Origin: JARDZU01 sp963730285 | Lineage (GTDB): Bacteria > Actinomycetota > Acidimicrobiia > Spongiisociales > ZC4RG35 | Reading direction: 5' to 3' | Length of the DNA stretch: 64,000 nt | NCBI GenBank assembly: GCA_963730285.1 | Contig: CAVSQY010000009.1 | Span: forward strand, 62,001 to 126,000 | Shown: piece by piece, positions 8,230 through 16,187 of the stretch | Layout of the letters: each line of letters begins with the position of its first letter | How positions within the stretch are numbered: the first letter of the stretch is position 1 | Made by a program: the position numbers and the translations under genes | Notes under the pieces: model-generated | Told to the model about the DNA's origin: nothing | Databases searched by the model: none | Seen by the model: only the letters and a program-made list of their open reading frames with translations

Positions 8230-9147
8230 TCAGCGGTGCTGAGCCGCCCCAGCCTCCGAAGGTGACGGGGCCATCTGCCTCACGTTGGCTGCCAGAACCA
8301 TGGCCGGCTCGCCGGGCTCGGACCCCAGTTTGGTCAACATGGCAAGGCTGAACAGGGCGAGGAGCCCTGTGGTCACCACCATGGTGACAAGCCAAGGCGC
8401 AACTCCGGCAGCCGGGGTGGAAGTAGGCGTCAGCGCCCCGCTCTCCAATTCGACGACGGTCGACATGAACGGGCCTGGCCTGCCCCCCATCCCAGCGCTC
8501 GTCGGGCTCGGGACGGCGGCCACTGTGGTGCTCACCGGCGGGCTCTGGCTGAATGTGAGCCTCGAACGCTGGTGGGGGAAGCCGAACGCGAACATCATGT
8601 CCGTCTCAGACTCTGCCGGAACGACGATACGCAACGCCAGGAAGCGATCGGGGCCGAACTGATGTTCGATCGCCGGAAAGGTAGTGCTCGTGGCCACCCA
8701 ATCCGTCGCCGCTCCGCGATCGACCGATATCCTCTGCTTGCCCAACTCGTCGCATCTCTGCCCAAAGCTGGGGCAGTCGAGCAGGTACACGTCAAAGAGA
8801 CCGGACCGACCGGGGTCGAAGTTTGCAGTCGAGGCCCAGATCACCACTGTCGGGTAGCCGCCAACCGCCTTCTCTTTCATGTCGATCTGCCAGTGCTGGT
8901 AGCCGGCGTCGTCGGCTTCGTTTAGGCCGCGATCGGTTCTCCTCAACAACAGGCCGGGATGAATGTCTCGCCCGGGATCGAAGTTGGGCATCTCGCCGCC
9001 ATGGACGGCGGTGGCCAAGGATCCCTGAGGGAATCCGTCTGCACCGAGGTAGAACGTGTCGGGAGGCTCAGCTGCAAATGCGGGGAGCGCCGCCGTCATT
9101 GCCAGGAGGGCGAGCGCCGGGAAGAGCGCGGCCGGGCGTTTCCACAT
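8230..9147 (-). CDS. Exported, membrane-anchored protein of unknown function
   Basis: A 305-aa protein with a signal peptide (KRPAALFPALALLAMTAALP then AFAAEPP). A probable beta-rich outer domain spans about residues 30-200, with two Cys in LLDCPSFGQRCDE. It is followed by a Thr/Pro/Ser-rich linker, a transmembrane helix near residues 255-280 (VAPWLVTMVVTTGLLALFSL) and a short cytoplasmic tail. It starts 3 bases after the stop of the histidine kinase gene and is surely co-transcribed. The layout (signal, beta domain, linker, anchor) resembles the protein at 49521-50663, which also follows a kinase gene. I do not recognise the family. A surface sensor or ligand-binding partner of the kinase is a reasonable inference. 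Confidence 0.8.
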   Translation of the reverse strand: MWKRPAALFPALALLAMTAALPAFAAEPPDTFYLGADGFPQGSLATAVHGGEMPNFDPGRDIHPGLLLRRTDRGLNEADDAGYQHWQIDMKEKAVGGYPTVVIWASTANFDPGRSGLFDVYLLDCPSFGQRCDELGKQRISVDRGAATDWVATSTTFPAIEHQFGPDRFLALRIVVPAESETDMMFAFGFPHQRSRLTFSQSPPVSTTVAAVPSPTSAGMGGRPGPFMSTVVELESGALTPTSTPAAGVAPWLVTMVVTTGLLALFSLAMLTKLGSEPGEPAMVLAANVRQMAPSPSEAGAAQHR

Positions 9148-9150
9148 CGC

Positions 9151-9945
9151 TCAAATGACCCTGGCTTCCATCGGCCAATGGGACGGATCGGTTGGCCTCT
9201 CCATCTCCACCCCCAATGGAAGCCGAATCGAGAAGTGGGTCCAGCGGGCGTCGCGCCGGTAGCCGAGTTTGCCACCGAGTGTCTCACCGATGGTTCTCGC
9301 CACCGAAAGCCCAGACGCTGACTCGGCCGATCTGGAGCCACTGGCCAAATCGACGGTGCGCTTCATCAGAGCCGGCTCGAGCTCCTCGGGCACGCCCGGG
9401 CCATCGTCGGACACCGCCAACCAGACCGAAGACTCGTCTGACTCGGCCCAGATGGCGATGCGGGGCCCGCCATGCTCCACGGCGTTGGCGACCAACGTGT
9501 GCAGGAGGAAACGAAACAGATGGGGGTCGGTGACCATTATCAAATCCGGCACGGCCACCTTGAGACCGGGCTTGACCACCCGATAGTCAACCGCAACCGC
9601 AAGGGTCTCGGCCCTGAGGCTGCAACGCTCGGGGTGAAGAACAAGTTCATGAGCGGCCCCTGCGATCAGCTCCGCCCGGGCTTGATCGATCGCCTGAGGT
9701 ACCCGACTTCGTGACACCAAGGCTGAGCGCTCCGCTTCTCGAATTCGGGACCGCGCCTCCAGCCAGAACCAAGTCACGACGCCGACCGGAATCAGGAGAG
9801 TCACCAGAACCTGAAGGGTGGGGGCGAGCCCGAAGAGACCCATCGAGGTGACGAGTAATGCGATTGCAAGCACCGACGCCGCCACTTTGACCTCGCGTCC
9901 AGTGCGCTCCACGACGCCTTGCAGTCTTCGCTCCAATGTGACCAC
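9151..9945 (-). CDS. Membrane sensor histidine kinase, short form
   Basis: A 264-aa protein with two transmembrane helices (residues about 22-65) and a HATPase_c domain. The N box is LLHTLVANAVEHGG, the G1 box is VSDDGPGVPEEL, and the G2 region is ASGLSVARTIGETLGGKL. The region between membrane and ATPase is short. GAAHELVLHPE carries a His-Glu-Leu reminiscent of a HisKA motif, but a full two-helix dimerisation domain is not evident. It may therefore phosphorylate atypically or act as an ATP-binding regulator. No response-regulator gene adjoins it. Its only operon partner is the exported protein at 8230-9147. Confidence 0.8.
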   Translation of the reverse strand: MVTLERRLQGVVERTGREVKVAASVLAIALLVTSMGLFGLAPTLQVLVTLLIPVGVVTWFWLEARSRIREAERSALVSRSRVPQAIDQARAELIAGAAHELVLHPERCSLRAETLAVAVDYRVVKPGLKVAVPDLIMVTDPHLFRFLLHTLVANAVEHGGPRIAIWAESDESSVWLAVSDDGPGVPEELEPALMKRTVDLASGSRSAESASGLSVARTIGETLGGKLGYRRDARWTHFSIRLPLGVEMERPTDPSHWPMEARVI

Positions 9946-10161
9946 TCTTGTTTATCGGCTCGATTTGGTTGGTCTATAGGGCGAGCGGCTTCGTGATCGG
10001 GGGACCGACAATTCCATCCTTCCTGAGATCGACCCCAGTTCCAAGCTCTGGCCAGTGTGCGCCATCTCCGGTGGCGAAGCGGGGACCGGTAACATCCTGG
10101 GCCTTGAGCGGGTTAATCAGGTCGGCCCGTCCTGCTAGGAGCCAATGGGGTAGATGAGACG

Positions 10162-11895
10162 GTGAGACAGCGCTTCTCGTCCACAGCGGTCGCCATCGGA
10201 CTCGCCGGCACCATTGTCTTCGGAGTGCTGGCGGTCCTGGTCCTCGCAGCTACGGGATCTCGCCGCGAGGTTTCCGACGCTCGCAACACCGTTGCGGTGG
10301 CCGAGCTGACGGCAGCATCGCTCGACACCACCTTCGCCCTCCAGACCGAACGAGGGCTAGCTGCCGTGGTGGCCACCCGGTTCTTTTCTTCGCTTCGCCC
10401 CGAATACGAAGCCGCTACCGAGGCCACGGATCAGTCGCTGGCCGAGCTGAGGGCGGCCTGGTCGCAATACCGCGATCAGATACCCGAGCTGACCAGCCCC
10501 GCCATAAGCGACGTGCTGGCGTCGTCGACGTCTCTGGCAGAATTCCGCGTTGCCACACTCGAGCCGAGCAACGAATCGACCTACCCGCTGTACACCGAGC
10601 TGGTGGAACAGGCCAACGGCGCCACTGACGAGTTGGTCAAACAGGTCGACGACCCAGAGACGGTCGTCGACCGTGCCCTGGTAGGCGCGCTTCTCTCGGT
10701 GGCGGAAGGCCTCCACAACCAGAGATACCTGGTTCAAGAAGCCTTGATCACCGAAGGCGGCCCTACCGACGAGCTCCTCCTCCAGTTGGACGTTGTGACA
10801 GACAACATCCGCCAGGGATTCTTTCAGGCCCGATCCTTGGCGGAGGGAAGCCTGCTCGACACCATCGAGGCAATCCGCACCGGGCCTGACACTCAGAAGG
10901 TCGACGAGGTGCTCACCGACCTGACGACCCTCGAAGACGGAGTGGCGAGCACGACTTCCGAGGCCTGGTACGAGCTGAGCACCAAGCGCATAGAGGAGGT
11001 CAGCTCGCTGATCCCCACCGTCCACAGCCGGGTGACCCGAATGGCGCGAGACAAGTTGGAGAGCGCAAGCAGCGGCTTGTGGACCAGGTCGATCCTCCTG
11101 GGTGGTCTGTTCATCGTGTCGATCCTGGTCGCAGTGAGCACCGTCCAGGCGACGCGCGAGCGCGCTGAGGCCCTGACCGAGTACACCCAACTATCCGATG
11201 GGCTCCGGGAATGGTTCACGGCGGCCGCTTTTCCTGCGGTGGACAACATCGCGGTGGCCTCCCGATATGTCCCTGCCTCGGTGCGCACGATGTCAGGCGG
11301 TGACTGGTACGACCTGTACTTGCTGGGCGACCAATTGGCCGTGACGATCGGCGACGTCGCCGGACATGGGACCGAGGCCACGTCGAACATGGCGCAGTTG
11401 AGGAACGTGCTACGCGGCCAGACCGTGGCGGTGAGCCTGGGGCCGGCGGCACAGATGGACCTTCTCAGCACCACCGTCGCCCACTCAGAGATCATGGCAA
11501 CGCTGATCTACGGTCTACTCGACCCCAGAAGCGGGAAGTTCACCTACACCAGAGCCGGTCACATCCCTCTTCTAATCAAAGGGCCAAGTGGCGATGTGCG
11601 CATAGAAGAAGAGGCGACCGGACCCCCTGTGGGCAGCCCGTTCGGCCTGGATCGAACCGAGCAGATCACCCAGCTCGAGCCGGGATCCATCATGATCCTG
11701 ATGACCGACGGGATCGTGGAGAACATAAACAGGGACATCGACGCCGGCCTCCATCTGATCGCCGTCGCCGTGTCGAAAGCCGAGCAAAATCCCGAAGCCA
11801 TCGTGGATACTCTCTTCGGTTTGCTGGATGACAAGCCCTTCGATGACGCTGCCGCGCTGGTCATATCCTGGGATCCTGGAGCTCAGACCCCCTGA
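10162..11895 (+). CDS. Membrane PP2C/SpoIIE phosphatase with nitrate-sensor-like domain
   Basis: A 577-aa protein beginning with GTG 10162. A first transmembrane helix (VAIGLAGTIVFGVLAVLVLA) precedes a helical extracytoplasmic domain of about 270 residues. That domain has the ERGLAAV, QYRDQIPEL and LVGALLSVAEGLHNQRYLVQ patterns of NIT-type sensors. A second transmembrane helix (ILLGGLFIVSILVAVSTVQA) leads to a SpoIIE phosphatase with metal-binding Asp in SGGDWYDLYLL, IGDVAGHGTEA, LMTDGIVE and DDAAALVI. Such enzymes dephosphorylate the STAS antagonist and so free the stress sigma factor. It converges on, and overlaps by 13 bases, the sigma-factor gene of the rsbW-rsbV-sigB operon, its likely target. 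Confidence 0.88.
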   Translation: MRQRFSSTAVAIGLAGTIVFGVLAVLVLAATGSRREVSDARNTVAVAELTAASLDTTFALQTERGLAAVVATRFFSSLRPEYEAATEATDQSLAELRAAWSQYRDQIPELTSPAISDVLASSTSLAEFRVATLEPSNESTYPLYTELVEQANGATDELVKQVDDPETVVDRALVGALLSVAEGLHNQRYLVQEALITEGGPTDELLLQLDVVTDNIRQGFFQARSLAEGSLLDTIEAIRTGPDTQKVDEVLTDLTTLEDGVASTTSEAWYELSTKRIEEVSSLIPTVHSRVTRMARDKLESASSGLWTRSILLGGLFIVSILVAVSTVQATRERAEALTEYTQLSDGLREWFTAAAFPAVDNIAVASRYVPASVRTMSGGDWYDLYLLGDQLAVTIGDVAGHGTEATSNMAQLRNVLRGQTVAVSLGPAAQMDLLSTTVAHSEIMATLIYGLLDPRSGKFTYTRAGHIPLLIKGPSGDVRIEEEATGPPVGSPFGLDRTEQITQLEPGSIMILMTDGIVENINRDIDAGLHLIAVAVSKAEQNPEAIVDTLFGLLDDKPFDDAAALVISWDPGAQTP

Positions 11896-12986
11896 GCCCG
11901 CTCCCCCAGAGTCTCCCTCAGCTTCTCCAGAGACCTGGAGATGATCCGCGACACCTGCATCTGAGACACACCGACGACCTCGGCAATCTCGGTCTGTGTC
12001 ATGTCCTCGAAGAACCGGAGAAATAGGACCTCCTGCTCTCGATCGCTCAGATCGGAGATCATCGGCTCGAGCGAGTACCAGATATCGGCTAGATCGTATT
12101 GCTCGTCTTCGTGACCCATGACGCTGAGAAGGCTCGACTGATCATCGATGCCGGTCGGGGCATCGACTGATCTGGCGTCGTAGGCGAGCGCTGCCTGTAT
12201 CGCCGCCTCCACCTCGTCCAGCGGACGACCCATTGCCTCGGCGATCTCGGCCGGCTCGGGGGCACGGCCCAGCTTCTGACTCAGCTCGGCGCGCGCGCGC
12301 TTCATCTCCACCGAGGCGTCGGATAGGGATCGCGGGACCCGCACCGACCAGGTGGAGTCTCTCAAATACCTCTTGAGGGTCCCGAGGATCGTCTTGCGAG
12401 CGTAAGTGGTGAACTTGACCCCGAAGTCCGGGTCGAACCGGTCGATGGCATTGACCAGCGCAATCGACGCCGCCTGGCCTATATCGTCGTAATGCGCACC
12501 CCGACGTCGGAACCTGTTGGCTACCGAGGCCGCCCATGCCTCGTATCGGGTGAAGATCTCGTCACGTGCCTCACGATCAGATGGGGCCAGGGCGAAGAGC
12601 TCCTCTTCCGAGAGATGGGTGAGGGTCTGGCGTCGGATCAGCTCCATCTCGAACCAGATGGCATCTGAGTCCGAGCCCCAACTATCGGAGAGCCGGTCCA
12701 TGAGCAGACGCACCAGATCCCCGGTGTCAGGGCTGACATCTTGCTCGGCCCGAACCGTGACTCTGACTCGACGAGCCAACTCCTCGACTCGCACCCGCAG
12801 GATCGACCCCACGCCGACCATCAGTGTCACCATCTCACTGACCAGGAGGGCGGCGTCCACCTGCCTGCTGGAGGGAGCGTCGGTGATCAACGCGGCGATG
12901 AAGCGACGGGCAACGAAAGGGGCTCGGGTCCCGTCGGGAAGCTGGACCTCGGCCAGGAGAACCGGCACGGGGCTATCGGAGCCCAC
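11883..12986 (-). CDS. SigB/SigF-type stress sigma factor fused to a degenerate RsbW-like domain
   Basis: A 367-aa protein, about 110 residues longer than a usual SigB. The C-terminal 250 residues are a group 3 sigma factor: FTRYEAWAASVANRFRRRGA, DDIGQAASIALVNAIDRFDP, KFTTYARKTILGTLKRYLRD, then region 4 LSDREQEVLFLRFFEDMTQT. Residues 1-115 resemble an anti-sigma HATPase fold: FVARRFIAAL, DAALLVSEMVTLMVGVG (where RsbW has SELVxNAVxH), and LLMDRLSDSWGSDSDAIWFE (compare IADRWGVDGTDDQVWAWFEL in the neighbouring RsbW). The ATP-binding Asn and glycine boxes are missing, so it probably cannot bind ATP. The GTG start overlaps the TAG of the STAS gene (TAGTG). Confidence 0.88.
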   Translation of the reverse strand: MGSDSPVPVLLAEVQLPDGTRAPFVARRFIAALITDAPSSRQVDAALLVSEMVTLMVGVGSILRVRVEELARRVRVTVRAEQDVSPDTGDLVRLLMDRLSDSWGSDSDAIWFEMELIRRQTLTHLSEEELFALAPSDREARDEIFTRYEAWAASVANRFRRRGAHYDDIGQAASIALVNAIDRFDPDFGVKFTTYARKTILGTLKRYLRDSTWSVRVPRSLSDASVEMKRARAELSQKLGRAPEPAEIAEAMGRPLDEVEAAIQAALAYDARSVDAPTGIDDQSSLLSVMGHEDEQYDLADIWYSLEPMISDLSDREQEVLFLRFFEDMTQTEIAEVVGVSQMQVSRIISRSLEKLRETLGERAQGV

Positions 12987-13309
12987 TATTCGATGACGTC
13001 GCTTATCTCGAAGGCATCGCGCACACCGGTGAGCTCGAGCAGCCGGGTGACGTTCCCTTCGCCCACGACGAGTTTGAGCGAGCCCCCAGAGTTGCCGAGA
13101 CGAGCCCTCTCGTTGATCAGGACCTTGAGACCCGCCGAGTCCATGAATTCGACACCCCTCATGTCGAGAATGACCTCCTGTCCGGAGAATGCTTCGAGAG
13201 CCGTCTTGAGATCAGGAGCCGAGGCCAGGTCGATCTCGCCACTTGCCACCACTACATCATGAGACCCGAAGCGTGTTGTTTGAAAATCCACCCGTGGGCG
13301 TAAACCCAT
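12986..13309 (-). CDS. STAS-domain anti-sigma factor antagonist (RsbV-like)
   Basis: A 107-aa STAS protein: VVVASGEIDLASAPDLKTAL, VILDMRGVEFMDSAGLKVLI with the phosphorylatable Ser in MDSAGL. In partner switching the unphosphorylated form binds RsbW and releases the sigma factor; phosphorylation by RsbW inactivates it. I chose ATG 13309, preceded by AGAAAGG at a 9-base spacing; TTG or GTG starts at 13342 and 13339 would add 10-11 residues. The gene sits between rsbW-like and sigB-like genes and is coupled to the latter. Confidence 0.9.
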   Translation of the reverse strand: MGLRPRVDFQTTRFGSHDVVVASGEIDLASAPDLKTALEAFSGQEVILDMRGVEFMDSAGLKVLINERARLGNSGGSLKLVVGEGNVTRLLELTGVRDAFEISDVIE

Positions 13310-13354
13310 TGCCCGAACCCTTTCTACCACCGGTCTCACCAAAGTCCCGAGAGC

Positions 13355-13804
13355 TTACGCTCCACTCACGTCTGCCGTCTCCCGACCCAACTCGAACCAG
13401 GCCCAGACCTGGTCGTCGGTGCCGTCGACACCCCAACGGTCGGCGATTCGGCCGACTATGGCAAGTCCACGACTCGCCGCCGCCTCCTGGGACGGGGGCC
13501 TCTCGACGACTTCGAAAGGCTTCCCTGAGTGTCGCACGGTGAATCGGTTGTGGCCATCCAGGGCCTCGAACTCGATTACGAGCACCCCTCCATTTTCGAG
13601 ACCGGCATGGACAACCGCGTTGTTGACCAACTCGGTCAGTGCAAGCTGAGCGTCATCGAGACGTTGCAATGCGGGCATCCACTCTTGCAGAGCGCGTCTC
13701 GCCTGTGCGCCCGCTTCGGGTCGGGCGCTGAGGATGAAACGACTATATGCGGGGTGACTGACCCGTTCTGCCATGAGATCTCTCTCTAGTGACACCTTGG
13801 TCAT
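13355..13804 (-). CDS. Anti-sigma factor serine kinase (RsbW-like)
   Basis: A 149-aa HATPase_c_2 protein with an intact N box (LALTELVNNAVVHAGLENGG), the loop HSGKPFEVVERPP and the closing RGLAIVGRIADRWGVDGTDD. In the family, this kinase binds the sigma factor or phosphorylates the STAS antagonist in response to ATP and the phosphorylation state. It is the first gene of the operon rsbW-rsbV-sigB on the minus strand. ATG 13804 is used; an internal ATG at 13774 behind AGAGAGAG would shorten it by 10 residues. The divergent fructan genes share its upstream region. Confidence 0.88.
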   Translation of the reverse strand: MTKVSLERDLMAERVSHPAYSRFILSARPEAGAQARRALQEWMPALQRLDDAQLALTELVNNAVVHAGLENGGVLVIEFEALDGHNRFTVRHSGKPFEVVERPPSQEAAASRGLAIVGRIADRWGVDGTDDQVWAWFELGRETADVSGA

Positions 13805-13865
13805 TATCCCCGCTTTGGCCCCAGCCCAAACTCATTTCCAATCTGAGCACCTTTTCCAAATCGAT

Positions 13866-13891
13866 GTTTGGAGATACCCGACGTCGGGTAG
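13866..13891 (+). promoter_or_regulatory. SigB/SigF-type promoter containing a perfect 16-bp palindrome
   Basis: GTTTGG (13866-13871), 14 bases, then GGGTAG (13886-13891) matches the GTTT-N14-16-GGGTA pattern of actinobacterial SigB/SigF promoters. It points at the fructan operon starting at 14076. The -10 lies in the perfect palindrome TACCCGACGTCGGGTA (13875-13890). The opposite strand therefore carries GGGTAT towards rsbW, although no matching -35 is seen there. The palindrome may instead, or also, be a repressor operator. Confidence 0.55.
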
Positions 13892-13967
13892 AGGCTCATC
13901 GCCAACCCAACCTCAGAACTCCACCATTTCTGGAACTCTGGATCTCTGAGGCCTCCCACCGGGGCTG

Positions 13968-13992
13968 GGGAGGAGCCCGCCCGGCTCCTCCC
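13968..13992 (+). promoter_or_regulatory. Perfect 10-bp hairpin in the leader of the fructan operon
   Basis: GGGAGGAGCC and GGCTCCTCCC form a perfect 10-bp stem with the 5-base loop CGCCC. It would lie in the 5' leader if transcription starts just past 13891, about 84 bases before the TTG start at 14076. No T-run follows, so it is not a plain intrinsic terminator. It could slow decay or hide the GGAGGAG-type sequence. I see no reading frame in 13805-14075. Confidence 0.5.
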
Positions 13993-14075
13993 TTCCCCGG
14001 GATCTCCGACTTTCCCTCCCCGGGCAACGGTTAGCGTGTTGCGCCCACACCCGCGCAAAACAGGAGGAGCTCGCC

Positions 14076-15035
14076 TTGGGCCTGCGTTTGGACGAGAAGT
14101 GGATCTGGGATTTTTGGCTGGCCGAAGAAGCAGGGATTCACCACATCTTCTTCCTCCAGGCCCCAAAGGCCATAGGTGACCCCTCGCACCGTCATTGGAA
14201 CGTTTCGATCGGGCATGCTGTGTCCCAGGACCTGACGAATTGGGAATTGCATCCCGACGCCCTGGGCCCGGGACAACCTGGTGCATGGGACGACCTGAGC
14301 ACGTGGACCGGAAGCATCACGCGCCACGACAACCGATGGCACATGCTGTACACGGGGACATCGACCAAGGAAGAGGGGAGAGTTCAGAGGATCGGTGTGG
14401 CGATCAGCGACGACCTCGATCACTGGCACCGCCCGTTCGACCATCCGGTCATCGAAGCGGACCCGGCATGGTACGAGGCACTGGATCGGAAGGCCTGGCA
14501 CGATCAGGCATGGCGCGACCCCTGGGTGTTTCGAGTCCCCGGTGACGATCGATTCCATGCTCTGATCACGGCCAGGGTCAGAGAGGGATCGCCCAGGGAG
14601 AGAGGGGTCCTCGGTCATGCCGTCAGCAACGACCTGCTCTCCTGGACCGTTGAGCCCCCTTTGACACGACCCGAAGGGTTCGGGCAACTCGAGGTACCCC
14701 AAGTGATCAGGCTGTCCAACAGCTGGTTTTTGCTGTTCTGCAGTGACGTCGAGACCCAAAGCGACGCCAGACGCCGGACAGCTCCCGGCACGGGCACCTA
14801 TTACCTCACCGCCGGCGACCCGCTTGGCCCTTGGGAGATATCCGAGGCCAGACCTCTGCAGGCCGATCCCCACGGTTCGTCCTATGCCGGACGTCTGGTC
14901 TCGCATCAAGGTGAGACCTATCTTCTCTCCTGGCTCCGGCGCACGAAGGAAGGTGCGTTCGTCGGAGAAATCGACGATCCGGTGCCGGTCACCGAAGAGC
15001 CCGAGGGCCGAATCCTCCTGGGAGCCAGGCGATGA
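14076..15035 (+). CDS. GH32/GH68-clan five-bladed propeller hydrolase
   Basis: A 319-aa protein with a TTG start behind CAGGAGGAG, a strong ribosome site 7 bases upstream. WIWDFWLAEEAG near residue 10 and HHIFFLQAPKAIGDPSHRHW match the first blade of the clan GH-J beta-fructosidase fold. HDQAWRDPWVF (near 148) holds the RDP stabiliser motif, and QLEVPQVI supplies the probable acid Glu. It would act on sucrose or fructan, hydrolysing or transferring fructosyl units. There is no signal peptide. It overlaps the GH68 gene by 4 bases (ATGA), so the two work as a pair. The exact substrate cannot be told from sequence. Confidence 0.78.
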   Translation: MGLRLDEKWIWDFWLAEEAGIHHIFFLQAPKAIGDPSHRHWNVSIGHAVSQDLTNWELHPDALGPGQPGAWDDLSTWTGSITRHDNRWHMLYTGTSTKEEGRVQRIGVAISDDLDHWHRPFDHPVIEADPAWYEALDRKAWHDQAWRDPWVFRVPGDDRFHALITARVREGSPRERGVLGHAVSNDLLSWTVEPPLTRPEGFGQLEVPQVIRLSNSWFLLFCSDVETQSDARRRTAPGTGTYYLTAGDPLGPWEISEARPLQADPHGSSYAGRLVSHQGETYLLSWLRRTKEGAFVGEIDDPVPVTEEPEGRILLGARR

Positions 15036-16150
15036 CCACGGCATGGACCGACACCGACGTCGGTCGGATCGCCGGTCAATCCATCGACCGAGCGCCCATC
15101 TTGGGAGCACCAGCCACCACAAAGATCCTCCCGGGACTCGATCTCTGGGACATGTGGCCGGTCAGGGAGGAGGACGGCTCGATTGCGCTCCTCGATGGCG
15201 TCGAGCATTGGATGGCCCTTTCTGCACCAGCCGATGGCCCGCCCGGAGGTCGACACGACATCGCCAGGATCCGTCTCATCGCCCGGCGTGGCGAGACGTG
15301 GACGGATCTCGGCAATCTGTTCCCCGAAGGCGACTCCGTCGGATCCAGGGAGTGGGCCGGCTCGGCAGTCCTGGACCGCGGCGCCTCTGCGATGAACGTC
15401 TACTACACCGCGGCGGGACGTAGGGGCGAGTCGAGCCCCACTTTCATCCAGCGGATCGTCTTGGCCCGGGCCCAATGGCCATCTGTCAGTTGGGAAAGGC
15501 TGAGTTGGGAGCCTCACCTGCTCGCTCTCGAGCCGGCCGAGCCCTATCAATCGACATTGGGCCAGGTGAGCGGTGAGCCCGGGTTCATCAAGGCGTTCCG
15601 CGATCCCTTCGTGTTCATCGACCCGGCCGATGACAGCGACCATCTCCTATTCACCGGCTCGCTGGTCGACTCGAGCACCGAATTCGACGGTGTCATCGGT
15701 TTGGCATCCCGCGGCCCATCCGGGGAGTTCCACCCTGACCCGCCGCTGATCACCGCCGATGGCGTGAACAACGAGTTGGAGAGACCTCATGTGGTCCTGA
15801 CCGACGGGCTCTACTACTTGTTCTTCTCGACCCAGGCCCGGACCTTTCATCCGGCCACGCCCGGGCCTACGGGCCTCTATGGGTTCGTGGGCTCATCATT
15901 GACCGGCGACTGGGCGCCGCTCAATGGCTCGGGCCTGGTGATGGCCAACCCGATCGAAGAGCCTCATCAGGCCTACTCGTGGCTCGTCCTCAAAGACCTG
16001 AGGGTGACGAGCTTCATCGACTTCCATTCTTTGCATGGCTTACACCCCGATGAGATCGAGGCGACAGGCCTTTCGAGGGCCCATTTCGGAGGGACACCGG
16101 CACCGGTCTTCACCCTGGATCTGGATGGGGACACAGCCCGGGCCCGGTGA
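15032..16150 (+). CDS. GH68 levansucrase/fructosyltransferase-like enzyme
   Basis: A 372-aa protein in the GH68 family. GLDLWDMWPVREEDG near residue 35 carries the nucleophile Asp, REWAGSAVLD is the conserved sucrose-box-like segment, KAFRDPFVFID (about 190) gives the RDP Asp, and NNELERPHVVL (about 248) gives the acid/base Glu. GH68 enzymes transfer fructose from sucrose to build levan or inulin-type oligofructans, or hydrolyse sucrose. There is no signal peptide, so it would act in the cytoplasm, unlike typical secreted levansucrases. It is translationally coupled to the GH32-like gene and likely under the SigB-type promoter at 13866, which suggests a role in stress or osmolyte metabolism. 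Confidence 0.85.
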   Translation: MTTAWTDTDVGRIAGQSIDRAPILGAPATTKILPGLDLWDMWPVREEDGSIALLDGVEHWMALSAPADGPPGGRHDIARIRLIARRGETWTDLGNLFPEGDSVGSREWAGSAVLDRGASAMNVYYTAAGRRGESSPTFIQRIVLARAQWPSVSWERLSWEPHLLALEPAEPYQSTLGQVSGEPGFIKAFRDPFVFIDPADDSDHLLFTGSLVDSSTEFDGVIGLASRGPSGEFHPDPPLITADGVNNELERPHVVLTDGLYYLFFSTQARTFHPATPGPTGLYGFVGSSLTGDWAPLNGSGLVMANPIEEPHQAYSWLVLKDLRVTSFIDFHSLHGLHPDEIEATGLSRAHFGGTPAPVFTLDLDGDTARAR

Positions 16151-16187
16151 GCTTCAAGCTCGCCGATCGCAAGCTTTCTGTGGGGGA

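Noticed and set aside
10148..10161. GGGTAG just before the SpoIIE phosphatase start as a SigB promoter
   Set aside because: No GTTT -35 at 14-16 bases, so the match is probably chance.
14031..15122. Long minus-strand frame opposite the GH32-like gene
   Set aside because: Shadow frame in GC-rich sequence; the plus strand has the ribosome site, RDP motif and coupled GH68 gene.
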